Origin: Lineus longissimus
Taxonomy: Eukaryota; Nemertea; Pilidiophora; Heteronemertea; Lineidae
Assembly (NCBI RefSeq): GCF_910592395.1
Contig: NC_088320.1
Coordinates: 8,682,001 to 8,746,000, forward strand
Direction of reading: 5' to 3'
DNA: 64,000 nucleotides
Position numbers and translations under genes: made by a program. Positions within the stretch are counted from its first letter, which is position 1. The number at the start of each line of letters is the position of its first letter. The notes under the pieces were generated by a model. That model made no database searches. It worked only from the letters and a program-made list of their open reading frames with translations, and was not told where the DNA came from. Positions 60,901 through 64,000 of this stretch are shown here, in pieces.

Positions 60901-61022
60901 TTGTCATTAGAGTTTGACCGGCAATTGTCTTCGGCAATCTGACCGCTTGATTCTGTTGTATTCTTGCCTTCTGTGGTTTCTGTCTTGCCTTTTTTTGATG
61001 CCAGGGAACTCACTGAACCCTT
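23049..61022 (-). CDS. EML-family protein (HELP plus WD40), 16 exons, both ends missing
   Basis: EML proteins bind tubulin and microtubules through an N-terminal coiled-coil region and a tandem beta-propeller (TAPE) domain introduced by the HELP motif. Joining 16 minus-strand exons gives 2379 bases, 793 codons, with no stop and matching phases at all 15 junctions. Residues 1-128 are a Ser/Lys/Asp-rich linker. The HELP motif covers about 145-200 (KELKLWFPDD, LDWVYGYRGHD). WD40-like strands follow to 793, for example AHVRVW, LMSVW, TIYVWG, HKIKTW and LDTFVW. The linker, HELP and propeller order matches EML1-4, not the tandem EML5/6 form. The initiator Met and coiled coil should lie upstream of 61022, and the final blade and stop lie below 23049. 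Several signature positions differ from typical EMLs, such as GVWS where GVWP is usual, so I infer a divergent paralogue. Introns are 0.6-4 kb and rich in mobile elements. Confidence 0.93.
23690..23963 (-). mobile_element. tRNA-derived SINE, minus orientation
   Basis: On the minus strand the head has an A-box TAGCTCAGACGGTTACAGCG and a B-box GGTTCGAAACC, 5' of a ~190-base body (23690..23880). The body is shared with the plus-oriented SINE at 24254..24540. The head is too degenerate to be a functional tRNA gene. It lies in the EML intron between exons o and p. Confidence 0.75.
24254..24640 (+). mobile_element. tRNA-derived SINE, plus orientation, different head
   Basis: The head carries an A-box-like GTGGCCTTGAGGATAAG and a good B-box GAGTTCGAGTCCC. 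The body 24335..24530 matches the other SINE with blocks such as GTTTGTGAAATCAAGCG, TCTATCATGTTTCAGGCCGT and CGTTTGAATTTCTTACTATT. A degenerate AGAATAAGAAT-type tail follows near 24625. The head is clearly different from that of the minus copy. Confidence 0.75.
25047..25125. mobile_element. solo end of a CAGGGTG-type transposon
   Basis: This matches the last ~80 bases of the element at 25717..26597 in the same orientation: GGTTGCCAATTTCCAAAA, GAAATTAACAAATT, TCGGTTTCCTTTTTTT. It ends CATCCTG followed by TA. No left end was found. Confidence 0.75.
25486..25585 (-). CDS. EML exon o: WD40 blade
   Basis: A 100-base exon, phase 0 in and one base out. It encodes GHVSNINGIDWS and YMLRSSDYGLDTFV. 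The GH....I..DWS and L.S.S.DY....W pattern is a family hallmark, and the closing Trp codon is split across the next intron. The acceptor is CCCTTCCAG and the donor GTGT/GTAAGT. Confidence 0.94.
25717..26597 (+). mobile_element. internally deleted mariner-like element with TA flanks
   Basis: The element starts CAGGGTGTTTAAAAAAAGGA and ends with the inverted CACCCAG; both ends are flanked by TA. About 80 bases form the inverted repeats. A plus frame from 25969 reads MELTTEQRVFEVKERLRTGS, typical of the N-terminal helix-turn-helix of IS630/mariner-like transposases. Shortly after, a shifted frame contains PRDLTPCDFF, the C-terminal catalytic signature. The middle of the gene is missing, so it is a nonautonomous deletion derivative. 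Confidence 0.8.
27460..27515. repeat. AT-rich imperfect palindrome
   Basis: About 55 bases read nearly the same on both strands, from TAGCTCTAAAATCATTATT to AATTAAAATTCTAGAGCTA. It could form a cruciform. No gene is linked to it. Confidence 0.7.
27801..28268 (+). mobile_element. CR1/L2-type LINE 3' fragment with (ATT)n tail
   Basis: The frame reads VQRVQNSAARLVTRTRKFDH, then LKDLHWIPIRSRIEYKILL, the well-known C-terminal region of CR1/L2-group reverse transcriptases. After a frameshift near 28035 it continues ARTKTRYGERRFS, LWNKLPQALRAETS and SIEQFKSQIKTLLFYKW before a stop. A tail of ATT repeats follows at 28240..28268. It is a 5'-truncated, frame-broken copy inside the EML intron between exons n and o. 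Confidence 0.9.
29134..29270 (-). CDS. EML exon n: WD40 blade
   Basis: A 137-base exon, two bases in and phase 0 out. It encodes QKLVAIACYDNIIYIVGQLE, an acidic loop, and ends WAVLRKCK. The block SPD..LA.AS.DN.IYIY...........G.C matches EML. The acceptor is TTTTTCAG and the donor TGCAAG/GTATGA. Confidence 0.93.
29518..29909. mobile_element. 392-base MITE with ~33-base inverted repeats
   Basis: The ends are inverted copies: GCATTGCACTTACCAAATGC and its complement with one mismatch, continuing through GGTACTGAAAACG. There is no transposase. A 181-codon open frame crosses the element but starts and ends outside any conserved domain, so it is not called as a gene. Target duplication is unclear. 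Confidence 0.75.
30298..30372 (+). repeat. purine-rich array, CTAGGTAAAAAAGGCAAC-like unit
   Basis: Degenerate units of 12-18 bases such as GGTTAAAAAGGCAACAG and GGTAAAAAAGGTACAG follow each other. Similar arrays occur at 48606, 55540 and, inverted, at 57218. Confidence 0.8.
30460..30905. repeat. direct repeat, two ~145-base copies 304 bases apart
   Basis: Copies are at 30460..30603 and 30764..30905. Shared words include TATGACATGTGATGTATC, AACTACCA/AACCTACCA, and CCTGGTGACCAAGTC. They are about 75% identical and lie in the EML intron between exons m and n. Confidence 0.75.
31954..32167 (-). CDS. EML exon m: WD40 blade with a long acidic loop
   Basis: A 214-base exon, phase 0 in and one base out. 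It encodes CADVSSDGRVLAIGTRDCAL and VLLNIPE, a charged insert (SDEIVDEDASS), then KPSCVKISP. The pattern A..S.DG..LAIGT....L.L.......L.V.......S.V..SPD matches the EML blade before the final quarter. The acceptor is TTTAG and the donor CCAG/GTAGGT. Confidence 0.93.
32168..34676. other. EML intron l-m, nothing further recognised
   Basis: A short plus frame at 33089..33292 begins with a hydrophobic leader (MKACLLYIILVSILQIVAQ), but no conserved domain, cysteine pattern or splice support follows. It is probably chance. Confidence 0.45.
34677..34817 (-). CDS. EML exon l: WD40 blade
   Basis: A 141-base exon, 47 codons, phase 0 at both ends. It encodes CHFDDLRGLMAF and FLTAGYDGAICLFDAERK. In typical EML proteins this block begins QGH.DELWGLA and contains T.G.D....LWD. 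Here the leading GH is replaced by CH and the strand ends LFD, a visible divergence. The acceptor is TTCCAG and the donor TGAAG/GTAAAC. Confidence 0.93.
35804..35953 (-). CDS. EML exon k: central propeller strands
   Basis: A 150-base exon, 50 codons, phase 0 at both ends. The peptide includes GGIRMIQLHKGLLMLGTTAN and TVLRISI. It corresponds to the EML strand pattern G.IR.V.....LLVGTT.N.ILR.......... The acceptor is TGCTTCAG and the donor ACAGAG/GTAAGT. Confidence 0.93.
36331..37055. mobile_element. MULE-like nonautonomous element with 11-base target duplication
   Basis: A 43-base inverted repeat beginning GGCTGTTATAAAACGCGG is perfect at the two ends. It is flanked by direct copies of GCTTGATTACC at 36320..36330 and 37056..37066. 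An 8-11 base duplication with GG..CC ends fits Mutator-like elements. The perfect arms suggest recent insertion. No transposase frame is present. It lies in the EML intron between exons j and k. Confidence 0.85.
37450..37690. repeat. dispersed repeat, copy 2 of 2
   Basis: The second copy of the repeat at 19930..20185, same orientation, lying in the EML intron between exons j and k next to the MULE-like element. Both copies begin with a block related to AAAAGGTCGGATTTCT. Confidence 0.85.
38426..38539 (-). CDS. EML exon j: WD40 blade
   Basis: A 114-base exon, 38 codons, phase 0 at both ends. It encodes GPVFSLLLYRNALITGGRDH followed by KIKTW. This is the typical G.VF.L.....L.TGG.D..I..W blade that follows the KAHDG segment in EML proteins. 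The acceptor is CTTTTCAG and the donor TTGAG/GTAGGC. Confidence 0.95.
39417..40808 (-). mobile_element. mariner-like transposon with ~200-base inverted repeats, broken
   Basis: The ends are CAGGGTG and CACCCTG, each flanked by TA. The left ~200 bases match the right end inverted, allowing for a nested MITE at 40196..40642. The minus strand contains a decayed transposase: ALNHPVERPPRSPDLTPC near 39940, then MRDNPEIVTQAVQDMCRR from 39822. The PRSPDLTPC block is the third catalytic region of mariner-like enzymes. Frameshifts and stops separate the parts, so the enzyme is inactive. Confidence 0.8.
40196..40642. mobile_element. 447-base MITE nested in the mariner-like right arm
   Basis: The 34-base inverted ends start AAAGCCCG and contain AGCACACTAGCCGCCAACTT, with two mismatches between the arms. 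The interior is rich in GGCG words. It separates the blocks TTGGAACAAATACATTTCTGCC and ACCACGGTGCTCAGTCATGC, which are contiguous in the related element at 49980-50040. No clear target duplication could be assigned. Confidence 0.85.
40809..42253. other. EML intron i-j remainder, nothing further recognised
   Basis: No exon-like segment with domain content or repeat structure was recognised. Confidence 0.4.
42254..42394 (-). CDS. EML exon i: WD40 blade
   Basis: A 141-base exon, 47 codons, phase 0 at both ends. It encodes MYVTCLTHNESGDTITGDSN and GTIYVWGYPGN, then KHAHN. The TGDS.G.I.VWG motif is a canonical EML blade. The acceptor is TTTCAG and the donor AACAAC/GTAAGT. Confidence 0.95.
43076..43219 (-). 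CDS. EML exon h: WD40 blade
   Basis: A 144-base exon, 48 codons, phase 0 at both ends. The peptide includes VTCDVDFNPKNPDVIVTIGK and EHLVWWRF, matching the EML blade of the form V..V.FHP...IVTCGK.H..FW. The acceptor is AAATTTTAG and the donor ATCAG/GTGTAT. Confidence 0.94.
43800..44594. repeat. complex repeat with inverted and direct copies of a ~200-base module
   Basis: A module with CAGTTTTAATTTGGTTCAGA, GCGTGAAAAGCT and AAACCCCTACCTACCAATAT-like words occurs at about 44050..44200 and 44385..44530 in direct orientation. It occurs inverted at about 43830..43990. The right end is CACCCTG followed by TA, like the other CAGGGTG elements, but no matching left end was found. It probably is a rearranged or nested nonautonomous element. 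Confidence 0.65.
44843..45079 (-). CDS. EML exon g: WD40 blades
   Basis: A 237-base exon (79 codons, phase 0 at both ends). It encodes AHVRVWRADTLQTLNIIGDD, SIVCLAF, a charged loop, then DRLVVIDKSKDHLMSVWNV. These match the EML pattern of VRVWD..TL..I.G followed by V.D....LSVWDW. The acceptor is ACCAAG and the donor TTAAG/GTAATT. The loop KTKAGDESVRYSPGVED is longer than usual for the family. Confidence 0.95.
45160..45375. repeat. intronic segmental duplication, copy 1
   Basis: It is about 75% identical to 46490..46690 in the same orientation. Shared blocks are TTCTGCACAGACTACGAAT, TTGTGTTTAATATTTAACG and GGTTGTATGTCAAA. The copies flank the ~59-base minisatellite and lie just upstream of EML exon g on the minus strand. 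Confidence 0.75.
45816..46343. repeat. minisatellite, ~59-base unit, nine copies with dimer pattern
   Basis: Each unit contains TTTAATTTAATTTTGGTAAC, CCAACAATTTTCAGGTTTAA and GCCCTTCGACGATT. Units end alternately in TTATT and TTTTT, eight units in strict alternation, so the true repeat is a ~119-base dimer. The last unit runs into GCCGTC. It lies in the EML intron between exons f and g. Confidence 0.95.
46490..46690. repeat. intronic segmental duplication, copy 2
   Basis: The partner of 45160..45375. It is followed by a GCCAACAAGCTCGGGAAG segment at about 46703 that also resembles AGCTAACAAGCTGGGGAAG at 46397. Confidence 0.75.
47690..48120 (+). pseudogene. Ty3/gypsy-like gag fragment, decayed
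   Basis: A plus frame ending at 47906 reads RKLSPFIGKESEILSIWFNH followed by FFDVV. This resembles the start of the gag region of some gypsy-like retroelements, where a PF.G......W...F motif is common. About 30 bases later a shifted frame reads STFGQLSEATCQDY, matching the next gag block, with several stops. No pol or LTR was recognised. The assignment is by motif resemblance only. Confidence 0.4.
48450..48525 (-). CDS. EML exon f: blade strand with VTVASGQ
   Basis: A short 76-base exon encoding MAVHDDGVTVASGQSAACQK and LKYGG. The AVH.D.VTVASGQ block corresponds to the EML consensus region that usually reads VTVATGQ. The acceptor is TTTTCAG. The donor is read as GGGG/GTACGT; an alternative GT four bases downstream would break the phase with exon g. 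Confidence 0.88.
48606..48722 (+). repeat. purine-rich array
   Basis: Units such as AAAAAAGGTACAGG and AAAAAATGTACAGG recur with small changes. It is related to the arrays at 30298 and 55540 and lies in the EML intron between exons e and f, about 80 bases upstream of exon f on the minus strand. Confidence 0.85.
49566..50179 (+). mobile_element. mariner-like transposon 3' half, broken
   Basis: The plus frame near 49608 reads ALNRSVEWPPRSPDLTPCDL, the third catalytic region. After a frameshift it continues EVRTRIIREVSELRDNPEG and GLFRICVDVVKCIQRG. The end is TACCCTG followed by TA. It is the same family as 39417..40808, on the opposite strand, and lacks its left half. Confidence 0.8.
50180..51954. 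other. EML intron e-f remainder, nothing further recognised
   Basis: No coding exon or clear mobile element was recognised. A short direct repeat GTAATCCTA.TGGATTT appears at 51523 and 51558. Confidence 0.4.
51955..52104 (-). CDS. EML exon e: HELP motif, second part, and first propeller strands
   Basis: A 150-base exon encoding YGYRGHDCRSNIYVMANGEV and IAVLYDVEGHSQRHYKEHSD. The YGYRG.DCR block and the QRHY..H motif are characteristic of the EML TAPE domain. The acceptor is CACTAG and the donor AAAAG/GTAAAT. Phases fit exons d and f. Confidence 0.95.
52242..52596. mobile_element. possible 355-base MITE with perfect 17-base ends
   Basis: AATAGCATTCCGCGAAG at 52242 is perfectly inverted at 52580..52596. 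No coding frame or target duplication is clear. It lies in the EML intron between exons d and e. Confidence 0.5.
52597..54623. other. EML intron d-e remainder
   Basis: A 122-codon open frame at 52983..53351 has no recognisable domain. A tRNA-like fragment may lie near 53597..53655 (AATGGTAAAGACACAGGCCT with GTTCGACTA). A C run sits at about 54557. Confidence 0.35.
54624..54783 (-). CDS. EML exon d: HELP motif, first part
   Basis: A 160-base exon encoding ELTAQNTLVLSP, KELKLWFPDDFRPG and ending in LQLDW. This is the first half of the HELP (hydrophobic EML protein) motif that defines the family. The acceptor is TTTTTATAG and the donor is GGGT/GTGAGT. It ends after two bases of a Val codon completed in exon e, giving LDWVYGYRG, which is the strongest family diagnostic here. 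Confidence 0.95.
54883..54998. repeat. (AGCC)n and (AAAC)n microsatellites
   Basis: Fifteen uninterrupted units of AGCC run to 54942, followed by AAAC units at 54975..54998. A long open frame of Gln/Pro/Ala/Ser repeats arises from this and is not a gene. Confidence 0.95.
55211..55415. repeat. inverted repeat arm, left of EML exons b and c
   Basis: It is an inverted copy of 57350..57550. Shared blocks include AGATTAGAGCCTTTGA, CAGCAGGAAACTCACTTTGGTCTGG, AGTGAGGTTTACCTGTACAT and TTTACTACCT.CCT.GCTGAGATAA. The arms are about 75-80% identical. Each is followed on its inner side by a purine-rich array. Confidence 0.8.
55540..55748 (+). repeat. purine-rich array
   Basis: Units such as GGTAAAAAAGACAACG and GGAAAAAAAGACAACG recur about thirteen times. 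A CTAGGTAAAAAA word begins the array and occurs again at 55702. A long pyrimidine-rich open frame on the other strand (Phe/Leu/Val rich) is an artefact of it. Confidence 0.9.
56190..56348 (-). CDS. EML exon c: linker before HELP
   Basis: A 159-base exon with acceptor TATTCCAG and donor GCAG/GTAACA. The peptide includes LKKSSSGSGFFKSVRSFLSG and then an acidic stretch ending EESA. The basic/Ser cluster resembles the microtubule-binding linker of EML proteins (inference). It splices in phase to the HELP exon: the final G and the next CT form an Ala codon. Confidence 0.8.
56930..57019 (-). CDS. EML exon b: linker
   Basis: A 90-base exon with acceptor TTTCTTTCAG and donor CAAG/GTAAGT. It encodes FTRKVVPGIDQDDGSSYAR and further acidic and polar residues. 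Entry phase (two bases) and exit phase (one base) fit exons a and c. No domain is recognised; it belongs to the unstructured linker before HELP. It lies between the two inverted repeat arms at 55211 and 57350. Confidence 0.72.
57218..57340 (-). repeat. purine-rich array on the minus strand
   Basis: The plus strand shows pyrimidine units such as GCCTTTTTTCCCG and GTGCCTTTTTTCCC. In minus orientation it reads CTAGGTAAAAAGGTAC and AAAAAAGGCAC, matching the other arrays. Confidence 0.85.
57350..57550. repeat. inverted repeat arm, right of EML exons b and c
   Basis: The partner of 55211..55415 in opposite orientation, lying in the intron between exons a and b. Two independent insertions of one element family are the simplest explanation. 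Confidence 0.8.
57551..58591. other. EML intron a-b portion, nothing recognised
   Basis: No exon, RNA gene or repeat with a partner in this window was recognised, although CGGGC/CGGCGGTATTCCGTGACTTGA near 57845 resembles 39039-39062. Confidence 0.4.
58592..59212. mobile_element. 621-base MITE rich in CACACC/CTAACACC words
   Basis: The ends are inverted 24-base copies beginning TTAGGTGAGGTCACAGCCAG. The interior repeats words such as CTAACACC, GATCACACC and CACCTAACAC on both strands. It has no transposase. The flanks CCCTCA and TTGCTCAGC are close together in the paralogous copy at 7534..7559, which lacks the element. Confidence 0.85.
59214..60239. repeat. older dispersed repeat, copy B, interrupted by one MITE
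   Basis: Bases 59214..59477 and 60002..60239 align with copy A at 7534..10815. It lacks the MITE/Tigger insertion found in copy A between CCATAT and GCTGCTT, so it shows the empty site. Confidence 0.8.
59478..59992. mobile_element. 515-base MULE-like MITE with 9-base target duplication
   Basis: The ends are inverted: GGTAACCGGAAAAACGCCGA, followed in both arms by a (CCGA)n run and then GACTGACCTGCCAACCTAC. Perfect direct copies of GTCAGAAAA flank it at 469..477 and 59993..60001. The same site in copy A (about 7816) is uninterrupted. A 9-base duplication fits Mutator-like elements. The microsatellite inside each terminal repeat is unusual. Confidence 0.93.
60887..61022 (-). CDS. EML exon a: Ser/Lys-rich N-terminal linker
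   Basis: This is the most upstream exon found, 136 bases, 45 codons plus one base. The acceptor is CCCTTCAG and the donor is ACAG/GTAAGT. The peptide starts KGSVSSLASKKGKTETTEGK and is low complexity, as in the basic Ser-rich linker of EML proteins. It begins in phase 0, so a further upstream coding exon is required. The assignment rests on phase continuity with the next exon rather than on a conserved motif. Confidence 0.7.
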
Positions 61023-61149
61023 CTGAAGGGAAAACATTATCTTGTATCCTAAAAGTACATTTCAAATTTTGATCAAGAATGGCATCACTTTTGAATGATT
61101 TAGCTGATTGAAAGTTTTGGTTAGGCTTAGGTAAATAAGGTAAGTTATA

Positions 61150-62150
61150 CAAAAAGTAAGACTACGGTGTTTAGAAAAGGAGGTAGAGTTGCAGCCTCTA
61201 AAACACGGACATATCCAGGGCAAGATTTGGAGATTGTGGACAGGTATGTATACTTAGGGTTGAGGTTTACATCATGCCTATCGTGTACGAATATGGCAAG
61301 ATACAGAGCGGACAAAGGTAAAAGAGCCGCAACTGGTTGTTTTCGTTCATTGGACAACTTTTTGGAACCTACCAAACAATATGTTATTCAAGATTTTTAA
61401 CTCAAAGTTTAAACTTGTTATGACGTATGGTTGAGAGCTCTTGGGAAATGAAGAATACCAATGTATTGAACGAGTACAATTGAATTGTTGTAAGCGGCCG
61501 TGATTGTGGTTGGTGATTGTGGTAGAGCGAAAATAAGTTGTAATACGAAAATAAACTGTATAAAGTATTGGTTTATTTAGAGCGCAAAAGATATGCAAAA
61601 CTAGGCCACCAAATGCAAGGATTAAGAAAATGGTAAACAAATTGGGGGTCTGTCATTAGAAAAATATTAATATGTAGTTTAGGTTTTCAGTGGCTGAATC
61701 AAGGTGTAGAAAATGAGGCGCTTTTTATTTCCTTATTTTCTTTAAGAGTGTATGATGTGGATCGTCATCAGGGATGGTCGAATAGGCTAAGTCAGTCATT
61801 AACCTTATCATGTTACTCATACTGAAAAAAATGTTTTAGAATCAGAGTGGTATCTGAATGTCATTACAGTTAAGCATTTTCGAAACGCATTAGCGGCTTG
61901 TTCAGAAACATTAGTTGTATGTCGCCATTGCAATAGTAATGAATTGGATGATGAATTTCATGTTTTGAATGTGTGCGCATTTTTGCAAAATCTTCGTACC
62001 AGATTTTCACCTTTCTCCGAGTCGACGATACTTTGTCTCCTTAATAAATAGTAAGTGTGCAGAAACCTTGCATACTTTGTCAGAATTCTACACAAGAGTA
62101 GTGGTAGGAGACTTGAATTCTAATTGTATTACTTTGTTTTGTCATCTTGA
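61150..62150 (+). pseudogene. non-LTR retrotransposon 3' end, decayed
   Basis: From 61167 the plus strand reads FRKGGRVAASKTRTYPGQDL, EIVDRYVYLGLRFTS and RADKGKRAATGCF, the region just after the reverse-transcriptase palm in many LINE-like elements (FRKGG....E.V..F.YLG). Further on in broken frames come LLGNEEYQCIERVQLNCCKR and, near 61922, CRHCNSNELDDEFHVLNVCA, which is the usual Cys-rich terminal segment. Several frameshifts and stops are present. No 5' part or tail was found. Confidence 0.75.
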
Positions 62151-63099
62151 GTTGTATAACTTGAAATATCAATTTGTAGTATTGTAAGAGACCGATGGCT
62201 TTAATCATTAAAAAAAGTTCATTATCATTAGCACGAGGTGACTATCATTGCGAAAGCCACACATTACTGTAAGCATTTGGGGTACCATTACCGTAACTCG
62301 AAGAAAATTTCAAATGGAAAATTTAATTGCACATTACATTTTATGGTTGAAGAAATTGTAATCGATGGACGTTAATATTTTTGTCTGAAGATTTAGTACA
62401 TAACTGATTGATCTGCAAGACCAAGATCACTCATCATTCAAGTACATGTATGAACATTTATGTCAGATTACAGTTCAAATTGGGATTCAGTAACTTAGAG
62501 TGAGGACTATTTCTACAAATAGGGATCTACCGAAATTTATCGAATTTAACAGGAATCAACTCGGTCAATATTTTTAAAATATTAGACAAGGGTGAAATTT
62601 GTCGATTGATTTCTTTTCTAAGGCGGGAATTAGCTTCCATTGATAAACATTAGCAGTTTCGAGTTCCCTCAAGTAGTTGATTATGTGAGTTAGGCATCTG
62701 GGTAACATTGCATAACGTTGCATAATTTTACTGACCCCAGTCAATTAACTGTAAAAGTGGTAATCACCAATTTAGTTATTTTTACTACGTTCAGCTCATC
62801 TAAATAAAGACTTAGGTCACGACTGGATGCAAGGACCAAACGCGCCGCGTAGCGACAAAATAGCGAAGCTGGCGAAACATTTATAACGGGTCACCGTGAT
62901 CTCATTTTGGACTTATAGCGCATTTATGGGGTTGTAACTATTTTGCTGTATATTGTCAAGAGGAAAGAAAAGCACTCGACCTTACGCCAACCTATTCATG
63001 TAAAGTGATAATTAGAAGGTATTTAGTTCAGGAAATGTTAAAGGTATAACTGAGTGGCACCAACATGTTGGTTTAGAAGGTCTAAGTATGCATTAAGAC
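62151..63099. other. no gene recognised
   Basis: Upstream EML exons were looked for on the minus strand and not found. A CpG-rich patch near 62840-62900 could be regulatory, but no motif supports it. Confidence 0.4.
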
Positions 63100-63331
63100 A
63101 ACAATTAATTTAAAAAAAATCGATTTCAAGCAATGTGGTTCGTTTTCTTTCAACTTTTATTCCCAAACCACGCCCATCCAATAAAAACGAAAATCTTCGG
63201 GAATCTTCGGGAATCTTCGGCGATGACGACAACAAAGGAAGACCGAGCGCTCTCAGGAATATCATGGCGGACGGTGCAGTGCATTTGCATGTGAATAGTT
63301 TCTTGAGATATCATGCGAAATATCAATTGAT
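63100..63331 (+). promoter_or_regulatory. putative 5' region of the THAP gene
   Basis: This stretch lies directly upstream of the THAP ATG. It contains a threefold direct repeat of the decamer GGGAATCTTC-like unit at about 63196-63222 and an octamer-like ATTTGCAT at about 63283. No TATA box is evident. Promoter function is inferred from position only. Confidence 0.25.
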
Positions 63332-63538
63332 ATGGTGAATAGATGTGTTTTGTTCGGCTGTAGTGACACGGCCGATGCATCGAGTGCTCTTTCGAAGCAT
63401 TCATTCCCGAAAAAAACATCAATTCGACGTCAGTGGGTGAAGTTTGTACAAACAACGAGAGTGGACTTCGTGGATCCGAAACCGACCAACACTTCGGCCG
63501 TAGTGTGTTCAAAACACTTCACTGACGATTGTTTTGAA
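63332..63538 (+). CDS. THAP-type zinc-finger protein, first exon
   Basis: THAP domains are C2CH zinc-coordinating DNA-binding domains related to the P-element transposase and found in many animal regulators. The exon encodes MVNRCVLFGC, HSFPKK, RRQWVKF and CSKHFTDDCFE. The ligands are C5, C10, C59 and H62, giving a C-x4-C...C-x2-H pattern, with the conserved Pro26 and Trp35. The ATG at 63332 starts directly at the domain, as usual for this family. The reading frame closes at a TGA two codons after FE, but a GT directly after the Glu codon (63539) is a plausible donor. I infer that the gene continues in exons beyond the window. It is transcribed opposite to the EML gene. Confidence 0.75.
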
Positions 63539-64000
63539 GTACCATGATTATTGTTTGCCCAGAACGAAAGTGGTTTTCAGAAGAAGTAAGCATATTTTGA
63601 TTATGCAGCCCTAATAAATTCCTATTACGTAGACGCGGAGCAACTGCAGAATACCCGGGACACTCTGTGCTAAATGATAGGAATTGTACATAATGTACAG
63701 AGGGACAGAGTGTACATAATCATACTACTGTCCCGGCTATTCTGTAGTTATCGAAATGTTATTGTGTTGAATACTCAGGTGATGTGGGCATGTACATGGT
63801 TATAGCCTACATTTAAGCCAGGCCTGACATTGACATATTTAGCATATGCATAGGGCCTTGCACGCAGGCAGGCATGGTCTATCAGTCTTGTGTGATGTGT
63901 CGTATGACTTCATTCAATGGTTATGACATTTCCACTTGTCACTCAACTATTGTACCCATCAATGTAGCTTTTAAAGACTACATAAGCATAAGCATACATA

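Noticed and set aside
63150-63512. A 120-codon minus-strand open frame
   Set aside because: It is the opposite-strand shadow of the THAP exon and its upstream region.
1-64000. CRISPR arrays, bacterial operons, Shine-Dalgarno sites and phage genes
   Set aside because: None was seen; exon-intron structure and repeat types show animal DNA.

Overview
This window looks like 64 kb of nuclear DNA from an animal, probably a marine invertebrate such as a lophotrochozoan or an invertebrate deuterostome. The evidence is short exons with canonical GT/AG borders, kilobase introns, moderate AT richness, and many DNA transposons, MITEs, SINEs and non-LTR retroelement relics. No bacterial gene organisation, rRNA gene or clear functional tRNA gene was seen. 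The species cannot be named from sequence alone.

The main gene runs on the minus strand from 61022 down to at least 23049. It encodes an echinoderm microtubule-associated protein-like (EML) protein. I resolved 16 exons by hand. Every junction is GT/AG, all phases match, and the exons sum to 2379 bases (793 codons) without a stop. The order is a Ser/Lys-rich linker, the HELP motif, then a long series of WD40-type blades. The initiator exon, and so any N-terminal trimerisation coiled coil, was not found and is probably upstream of 61022, possibly outside the window. The last blade and the stop codon were also not found; a weak candidate exon lies at 20950..20997. The residues at several canonical EML positions have diverged, so this may be a divergent paralogue.

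Region by region: 1-7.5 kb is intergenic with one TA-flanked element (2424..3386). 7.5-10.8 kb is a stack of nested elements: an older repeat holds a MITE with ~145-base arms, which holds a broken pogo/Tigger-type transposon. 13.2-13.7 kb is a tandem duplication. 15.4-15.8 kb holds a possible small three-exon plus-strand gene with short introns and a polyadenylation signal. 18.1-19.3 kb is a long inverted repeat. 20-23 kb has a Penelope-like relic. 23-61 kb is the EML gene, whose introns are filled with SINEs, CR1/L2-like LINE, mariner-like and MULE-like elements, a higher-order minisatellite, a gag-like fragment and purine-rich arrays. 61.1-62.2 kb is a decayed non-LTR retroelement 3' end. 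63.3 kb starts a plus-strand THAP zinc-finger gene that runs off the window.

The EML and THAP genes show no evidence of shared function. The repeats are useful because several elements can be dated against each other: paralogous repeat copies at 7.5-10.8 kb and 59.2-60.2 kb act as empty sites for each other's insertions.
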